Assembly (NCBI RefSeq): GCF_000585375.1
Contig: NZ_KK073874.1
Span: 5,851,864-5,915,863 of the forward strand
From: Cryptosporangium arvum DSM 44712
GTDB lineage: Bacteria > Actinomycetota > Actinomycetes > Mycobacteriales > Cryptosporangiaceae
Direction: 5' to 3'
Length of the DNA: 64,000 bases
This document shows, in pieces, positions 60,035-64,000 of this stretch (position 1 is the stretch's first letter; every line of letters begins with the position of its first letter). Below the pieces are notes generated by a model. That model made no database searches and was not told where the DNA came from. It saw nothing but the letters and a program-made list of their open reading frames with translations. The translations under genes and the position numbers were made by a program.

Positions 60035-61230
60035 TGCGCTACGTGTTCCGCCCGACCGCGGTCGACGCCGCTGGGCTGCTCACCCTGCCGTGGGAGCGTC
60101 CGCTCACCGAGTGGGAGCCCGACCTGCTCCTGGAGATCCCGCAGCGCGGCATCTCCCGGCACGTCGTGCGGTTCGTGGCCGAAGGCGAGCACGTCTACGC
60201 GCTCAAGGAGATCTCCGAGCGGCTCGCACGGCACGAGTACGCGACGCTCACCGAGTTCGAGGCGGAGGGCTTACCGACGGTGACCGTGCTCGGGGTCTGC
60301 GTGGACCGCCCCGACGGTCAGGACGCGATCCTGGTGACCCGGTACCTGGAGTACTCGATGTCCTACCGGTACCTGTTCAGCACCCCGCGCGGCCGGTCCT
60401 CGGTCGAGCGCCTGCTCGACCCGCTGGTGGAGCTGCTCGTCCGCCTGCACCTGGCCGGCGTGTTCTGGGGTGACTGCTCGCTGTCGAACACGCTCTTCCG
60501 CCCCGACGCCGGGCACCTGGCCGCCTACCTGGTCGACGCCGAGACCGTCGAGCGGTACCCGACGCTCACCGAGGGTCAGCGCCGCTACGACGTCGACCTG
60601 GCGAGCGAACGGGTCGGCGGCGAACTGCTCGATCTGCGCGCCGGGAACCTGCTGCCGGCCGACGTCGACCCGATCGAGGTGGCGCTGAGCCTCCCGTCGC
60701 GGTACGACGCGCTGTGGGACGAGGTGACCCGGGAGGAGGTGTTCGCGCCGGAGGAGCAGCGCTTCCGCGTCGCCGAGCGGCTGCGCCGCCTCAACGACCT
60801 CGGGTTCGACGTCTCCGAGGTGGAGCTGGTGACCGAGCCGGGAGGCAGCCGCCTGCGCGTCGACGTCCGGGTGGCCGAGACCGGGCACCACCGCCGCGAG
60901 CTGTTCCGGCTCACCGGCCTGGAGGTCCAGGAGGGACAGGCGCGGCGGCTGCTCAACGACATCCGCTCGTTCCGCGCCTACCTCGAGCAGCGCGACGGCC
61001 GGCCGGTGTCCGAGGCCACCGCGGGGCACCGCTGGCTCAACGAGGTGTACCTACCGGTCGTGAACGCCGTTCCGGCCGGCCCGCTGGCGCCGGCCGAAGT
61101 GTTCCACGAAGTGCTCGAACACCGGTGGTTCCTCTCCGAGCGCGCCGGACGCGACATCGGCACGACCGTTGCATTAGGCTCCTATTTGGACTCAGGTTTG
61201 CCCGCACACTTGCCTTCGGGGGCAGAATGA
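60034..61230 (+). CDS. DUF4032 protein with kinase-like fold
   Basis: This 398-residue protein has the N-terminal LPS-kinase-like part with signs of a working kinase: Lys58 (YALKEISERL), a catalytic loop GDCSLSN with Asp147 and Asn152, and a DFG-like VDAE with Asp168. The C-terminal half is DUF4032 ([40 protein letters not shown]). Its function is unknown. The one-base overlap with lacI makes co-regulation with the sugar system likely. Confidence 0.85.
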   Translation: MRYVFRPTAVDAAGLLTLPWERPLTEWEPDLLLEIPQRGISRHVVRFVAEGEHVYALKEISERLARHEYATLTEFEAEGLPTVTVLGVCVDRPDGQDAILVTRYLEYSMSYRYLFSTPRGRSSVERLLDPLVELLVRLHLAGVFWGDCSLSNTLFRPDAGHLAAYLVDAETVERYPTLTEGQRRYDVDLASERVGGELLDLRAGNLLPADVDPIEVALSLPSRYDALWDEVTREEVFAPEEQRFRVAERLRRLNDLGFDVSEVELVTEPGGSRLRVDVRVAETGHHRRELFRLTGLEVQEGQARRLLNDIRSFRAYLEQRDGRPVSEATAGHRWLNEVYLPVVNAVPAGPLAPAEVFHEVLEHRWFLSERAGRDIGTTVALGSYLDSGLPAHLPSGAE

Positions 61231-61258
61231 ACCGGTCCAAGTACAGCGAGGGGGCATC

Positions 61259-62335
61259 ATGCGCGGACGGATCGGGCGGTTGCTAGCGGTAACGCTGTTC
61301 AGCATCGCGCTGCTCACCGTTCCCGCGACGAGCCACGCCCTGGATCAGGTGCCCTACCTCGACCTCACGCCGAAGGGCGGGGAGAGCCGGGCGGTGGCCG
61401 TCGCGTCCGACGGGGTCGTGCTCGGCAACACCGGGCCGGCGCCGGAGAGTTCGGTCTGGCGCGCCCCCGATTACACCGCGCAGTCGCTGGGCCCGCTCGG
61501 CCCGCACGCCGAGGCGGTCAACAACGCCGGCGACGCGGTCGGCTGCACCGCCAACGGCGTCGGCCTGTACTGGCACGACGGGACGATCACGTACCTCGAG
61601 CGGCCGGGGCGCACCACCTGCCTGTACGCGATAAACGACGCCGGCCAGATCGCCGGGGCCTCGGCGACGCCCACCGGCAGTGAGCAGGCGTTCGTCTGGG
61701 AGGACGGCCGGTTCACCGACCTCGGCGCGCCCGCCGACCGGGCGTCGGCCCCGATCGCGATAAACAACCGCGGCCAGATCCTGGGCCGCACCTTCGGCAC
61801 CACGAAGTCGGTGCCGATGCGCGCGTTCGTCTGGGAGGACGGCCGGTTCACCGACCTCGGGTCGCTCGGCGGCCCGCAGACGATCCCGACCGCGCTGGCC
61901 GAGGACGGGTCGGTCGGCGGGACCTCGAGCGTCGACGCGAAGACCGCGCACCCGTTCCGCTGGGCCGGCGGCACGATGACCGACCTGCTGGCCGGTAGCG
62001 GCGTGACCGACCCCGAGGCCACGGTCGCCGCGCTCAACGCGAACGGCGACGTCGTCGGTACGGTCTCGGGCCGTCCGGTGCTCTGGCACGGCGGGAAGAT
62101 GTCGTTCCTGGCCGACGCCGGGGAGGCCACCGCGGTGAACGCGGACGGCGTGGTGACCGGGGTGGTGCGCTCCGGCGACACCCCGACGGTGTTCCGCTGG
62201 AGGGACGGGGGCCTCGTGCTGCTGCGTAACCCGGCCGGCGCCACCTACTGCTACGCGACCGGCATCACCGCCGACGGCCGGGTGGTCGGCAACGTCTCGA
62301 TCGGCGAGACCAACCACGCGGTGGTCTGGCTCTAG
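61259..62335 (+). CDS. Secreted HAF-repeat protein
   Basis: This 358-residue protein has a signal peptide (MRGRIGRLLAVTLFSIALLT, cleaved near ATSHA). It is built of about six imperfect 40-50 residue repeats such as AFVWEDGRFTDLGS and AINNRGQILG, the HAF family pattern forming a beta-propeller. The function of HAF proteins is unknown. GAGGGGGCATC precedes the ATG. Its stop shares a CTAG with the convergent iclR stop. Confidence 0.85.
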   Translation: MRGRIGRLLAVTLFSIALLTVPATSHALDQVPYLDLTPKGGESRAVAVASDGVVLGNTGPAPESSVWRAPDYTAQSLGPLGPHAEAVNNAGDAVGCTANGVGLYWHDGTITYLERPGRTTCLYAINDAGQIAGASATPTGSEQAFVWEDGRFTDLGAPADRASAPIAINNRGQILGRTFGTTKSVPMRAFVWEDGRFTDLGSLGGPQTIPTALAEDGSVGGTSSVDAKTAHPFRWAGGTMTDLLAGSGVTDPEATVAALNANGDVVGTVSGRPVLWHGGKMSFLADAGEATAVNADGVVTGVVRSGDTPTVFRWRDGGLVLLRNPAGATYCYATGITADGRVVGNVSIGETNHAVVWL

Positions 62336-63132
62336 GTTCCGAAGTACCCCAGGCGGCGGCTGATCTCCTCACCGGTGGCGACCACGGCCGGGGCGATCTC
62401 GTGCAGCCGCTCCTCCGGGCAGCGGTACGCCGGCCCGGAGGCGCTGACCGCCGCCACCACCGACCCGTCGGCGCCGCGCACCGGGGCCGCGACCGCGTTC
62501 AGCCCGATCTCGTACTCCTCGACGGTCACGGCGTAGCCGCGCTGCCGGACGTCGGCCAGGTGCTCGTCGAGGACGGGCACCTCGACCAGCGTGGCCGGGG
62601 TGTACGCGTCCAGCCCGCCGGCCGCGTACGCGGCCTCGCGCTCCTTCGGCGCGAGCGCGGCGAGCAGCACCTTCCCGCTGGAGGTGGCGTGCAGCGGGGT
62701 GAGCTGGCCGACCCAGTTGTGCGTGGTGACGGTCGCGCGCCCGCGGACCTGGTCGATGTTGACCGCGTAGTGCTCGCGGAGCACCGCGAGGTTGACGGTC
62801 TCCCCGACGGTGTCGGCCAGCTGCTCGCACGGGGCGTGCCCCTGCTGGACGACGTCGAGGCGCGCCGAGACCGCGCCGGCCAGCCGCACCACGCCGAACC
62901 CGAGCCGGTACTTGCCCCGGTCCGCGGTCTGTTCGACCATGCTCCGTTCCTCGAGGGTCTCCAGCAGGCGGAACGCCGTCGACTTGTGCACCGCGAGCTC
63001 GGCCGCGACCTCGCTGACCCCGGCTTCGCCCCGGCGGGCCAGGATCTCCAGCACGCTGATCGCGCGGTCGACGGACTGCACTCCCCCGGACGGCGGTGGG
63101 GCCTCCCGGGTGAGCCTCTCGCTGTTCCGCAT
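62332..63132 (-). CDS. IclR-family transcriptional regulator
   Basis: This 266-residue protein has an N-terminal winged helix (QSVDRAISVLEILARRGEAG; SEVAAELAVHKSTAFRLLET) and an IclR effector domain (LTPLHATSSGKVLLAALAPK; VAAPVRGADGSVVAAVSASG). ATG 63132 has TACAGT six bases upstream and no ribosome site, so the mRNA is probably leaderless. It diverges from the aldehyde dehydrogenase. Its operator motifs occur here and before the Rieske/dimethylglycine operon, suggesting it governs both. Confidence 0.92.
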   Translation of the reverse strand: MRNSERLTREAPPPSGGVQSVDRAISVLEILARRGEAGVSEVAAELAVHKSTAFRLLETLEERSMVEQTADRGKYRLGFGVVRLAGAVSARLDVVQQGHAPCEQLADTVGETVNLAVLREHYAVNIDQVRGRATVTTHNWVGQLTPLHATSSGKVLLAALAPKEREAAYAAGGLDAYTPATLVEVPVLDEHLADVRQRGYAVTVEEYEIGLNAVAAPVRGADGSVVAAVSASGPAYRCPEERLHEIAPAVVATGEEISRRLGYFGT

Positions 63133-63195
63133 GACGCAACTGTACTTACGTGCCAGACTGTTGCCGAAGAAGAAACACGCTTCTCCTGACGCAAC
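63125..63195. promoter_or_regulatory. Two IclR-type motifs in the iclR/aldehyde dehydrogenase gap
   Basis: TTCCGCATGACGCAAC (63125-63140) overlaps the iclR start codon, and TTCTCCTGACGCAAC (63181-63195) ends just before the GGAGG of the dehydrogenase. Both share TGACGCAAC exactly. They resemble the two copies at 46129-46166. Confidence 0.6.
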
Positions 63196-63207
63196 GGAGG
63201 GGTCGGA

Positions 63208-64000
63208 TTGTTCATCGGCGGACGCTGGATCTCCGGCTCGGGCGGCAAGTCCGACGTCATCAACCCCTTCGACCGGAGCGTCGTCGCCCAGGTCGATCAC
63301 GCCGACACCGGCGACGTGCACGCAGCGGTCGTCGCGGCCCGGCAGGCGTTCGGCGACTGGGCCCGCACGCCCACCCGGGAGCGCGCCGCGTTGCTGGCGC
63401 GGGTCGCCGACCTGCTGGTCCGCGACAAGGACACGATCGCCCGCACCGAGACGCTCGACACCGGCAAGACGCTCGTCGAGAGCGGCCTGGACGTCGACGA
63501 CGTGGTCGCGGTGTTCCGGTACTACGCCGCGATCGCCGACAGCGACCCCGGCCGCCTGGTCGACACCGGCCAGCCGACCGTCGTCAGCCGCGTCGTGTAC
63601 GAACCGGTCGGGGTGTGCGCGCTGATCACCCCCTGGAACTATCCGCTGCTGCAGATCGCCTGGAAGGTGGCCCCGGCGCTGGCGGCCGGCAACACCGTGG
63701 TGATCAAGCCGAGCGAGGTCACGCCGCTGACCACGATCCGGCTGGTCGAGCTGCTGGCCGAGGCCGGCGCGCCGGACGGCGTGGTCAACCTGGTGCTGGG
63801 CGGCGGTCCGGTCGGCGCGGCGCTCGTCGAGCACCTCGACGTCGACCTGGTGTCGTTCACCGGCGGGGTGGCCACCGGGAAGGCGATCCTGCGCGCGGCG
63901 GCCGACACGGTGAAGCGGGTGACGGTCGAGCTCGGCGGCAAGAACCCGAACATCGTGTTCGCCGACAGCGACTTCGAGACCGTGGTGGACTACGCGCTCA
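63208..64000 (+). CDS. Aldehyde dehydrogenase, betaine-aldehyde type (3' end outside window)
   Basis: The TTG at 63208 follows GGAGG and opens FIGGRWISGSGGKSDVINPF; 264 codons are visible. Family marks are VGVCALITPWNYPLLQIAWK (cofactor-site Asn), VVIKPSEVTPLTTIRLVELL (NAD-binding Lys), VSFTGGVATGKAI and the general-base Glu in VELGGKNPNIVF. The catalytic Cys lies beyond the window. It is closest in style to BetB-type enzymes, which oxidise betaine aldehyde to glycine betaine. Divergent from iclR. Confidence 0.92.
   Translation, partial: MFIGGRWISGSGGKSDVINPFDRSVVAQVDHADTGDVHAAVVAARQAFGDWARTPTRERAALLARVADLLVRDKDTIARTETLDTGKTLVESGLDVDDVVAVFRYYAAIADSDPGRLVDTGQPTVVSRVVYEPVGVCALITPWNYPLLQIAWKVAPALAAGNTVVIKPSEVTPLTTIRLVELLAEAGAPDGVVNLVLGGGPVGAALVEHLDVDLVSFTGGVATGKAILRAAADTVKRVTVELGGKNPNIVFADSDFETVVDYAL

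Overview
The window comes from a very GC-rich actinomycete. The signs are frequent GTG and TTG starts, several apparently leaderless genes, an MmpL-type transporter, an F420-type nitroreductase, and a block matching the conserved mycobacterial Rv1822-Rv1832 neighbourhood (pgsA2-like, two DUF881 proteins, small basic protein, gcvH, garA/odhI, ftsR-type MerR, bifunctional nuclease, second MerR, gcvP). A Frankiales or Cryptosporangiaceae-like host is my inference, not something the sequence proves.

Layout. 1-4.9 kb: cut-off Lys-rich protein, divergent LysR/cyclase pair, small membrane protein, degenerate tyrosine-recombinase-like protein, secreted OmpA-domain protein. 4.96-6.05 kb: an intact IS481-family element in the stop codon of a lipoprotein gene. 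6.1-9.4 kb: that lipoprotein, a VWA/solute-binding hybrid, a DUF5999 protein. 9.4-11.2 kb: decayed, repeat-containing DNA with an MFS transporter remnant. 11.2-14.0 kb: NmrA-type reductase with a divergent TetR and palindromic operators, a small protein, a GNAT. 14.0-23.3 kb: glycine-cleavage and cell-division regulator block on the minus strand, with a tandem glycine riboswitch before gcvP. 23.5-32.99 kb: subtilase, GH15, small protein, SanA/YdcF protein, malQ, P450, DDN-type nitroreductase. 32.99-34.14 kb: a gene-free block of short tandem repeats, much of it with 15-bp periodicity.

34.1-44.8 kb holds a dihydroxyacetone kinase operon (dhaK-dhaL-dhaM, the last fused to HPr and Enzyme I), an MSOX-like oxidase, a phosphoribosyltransferase, two HtrA-like proteases, a double-DUF427 protein, and an ECF sigma factor with its membrane partner. 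45-50 kb holds nudK-like and HNH genes, then an operon of Rieske ferredoxin, dimethylglycine oxidase-like protein and Rieske oxygenase, probably for N-methyl demethylation (betaine type). 50-53 kb: MmpL transporter with an ArsR-type regulator and a small membrane protein. 53-61 kb: a LacI-controlled CUT1 sugar ABC transporter with a GH13 glucosidase and a kinase-like DUF4032 protein. 61-64 kb: HAF-repeat secreted protein, IclR regulator, and a divergent betaine-aldehyde-type dehydrogenase that runs off the end.

The most interesting links are these. (1) A shared TTCYG-n-TGACGCA motif occurs twice before the Rieske/dimethylglycine operon and twice in the iclR/aldehyde dehydrogenase gap 17 kb away, suggesting one IclR regulon for choline/betaine-type catabolism. 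(2) The IS481 element borrows its transposase stop codon from the duplicated CTAG target, which is also the stop codon of the opposing lipoprotein gene. (3) The 15-bp periodic DNA at 33 kb has no convincing coding frame. No tRNA, rRNA or CRISPR array was seen.
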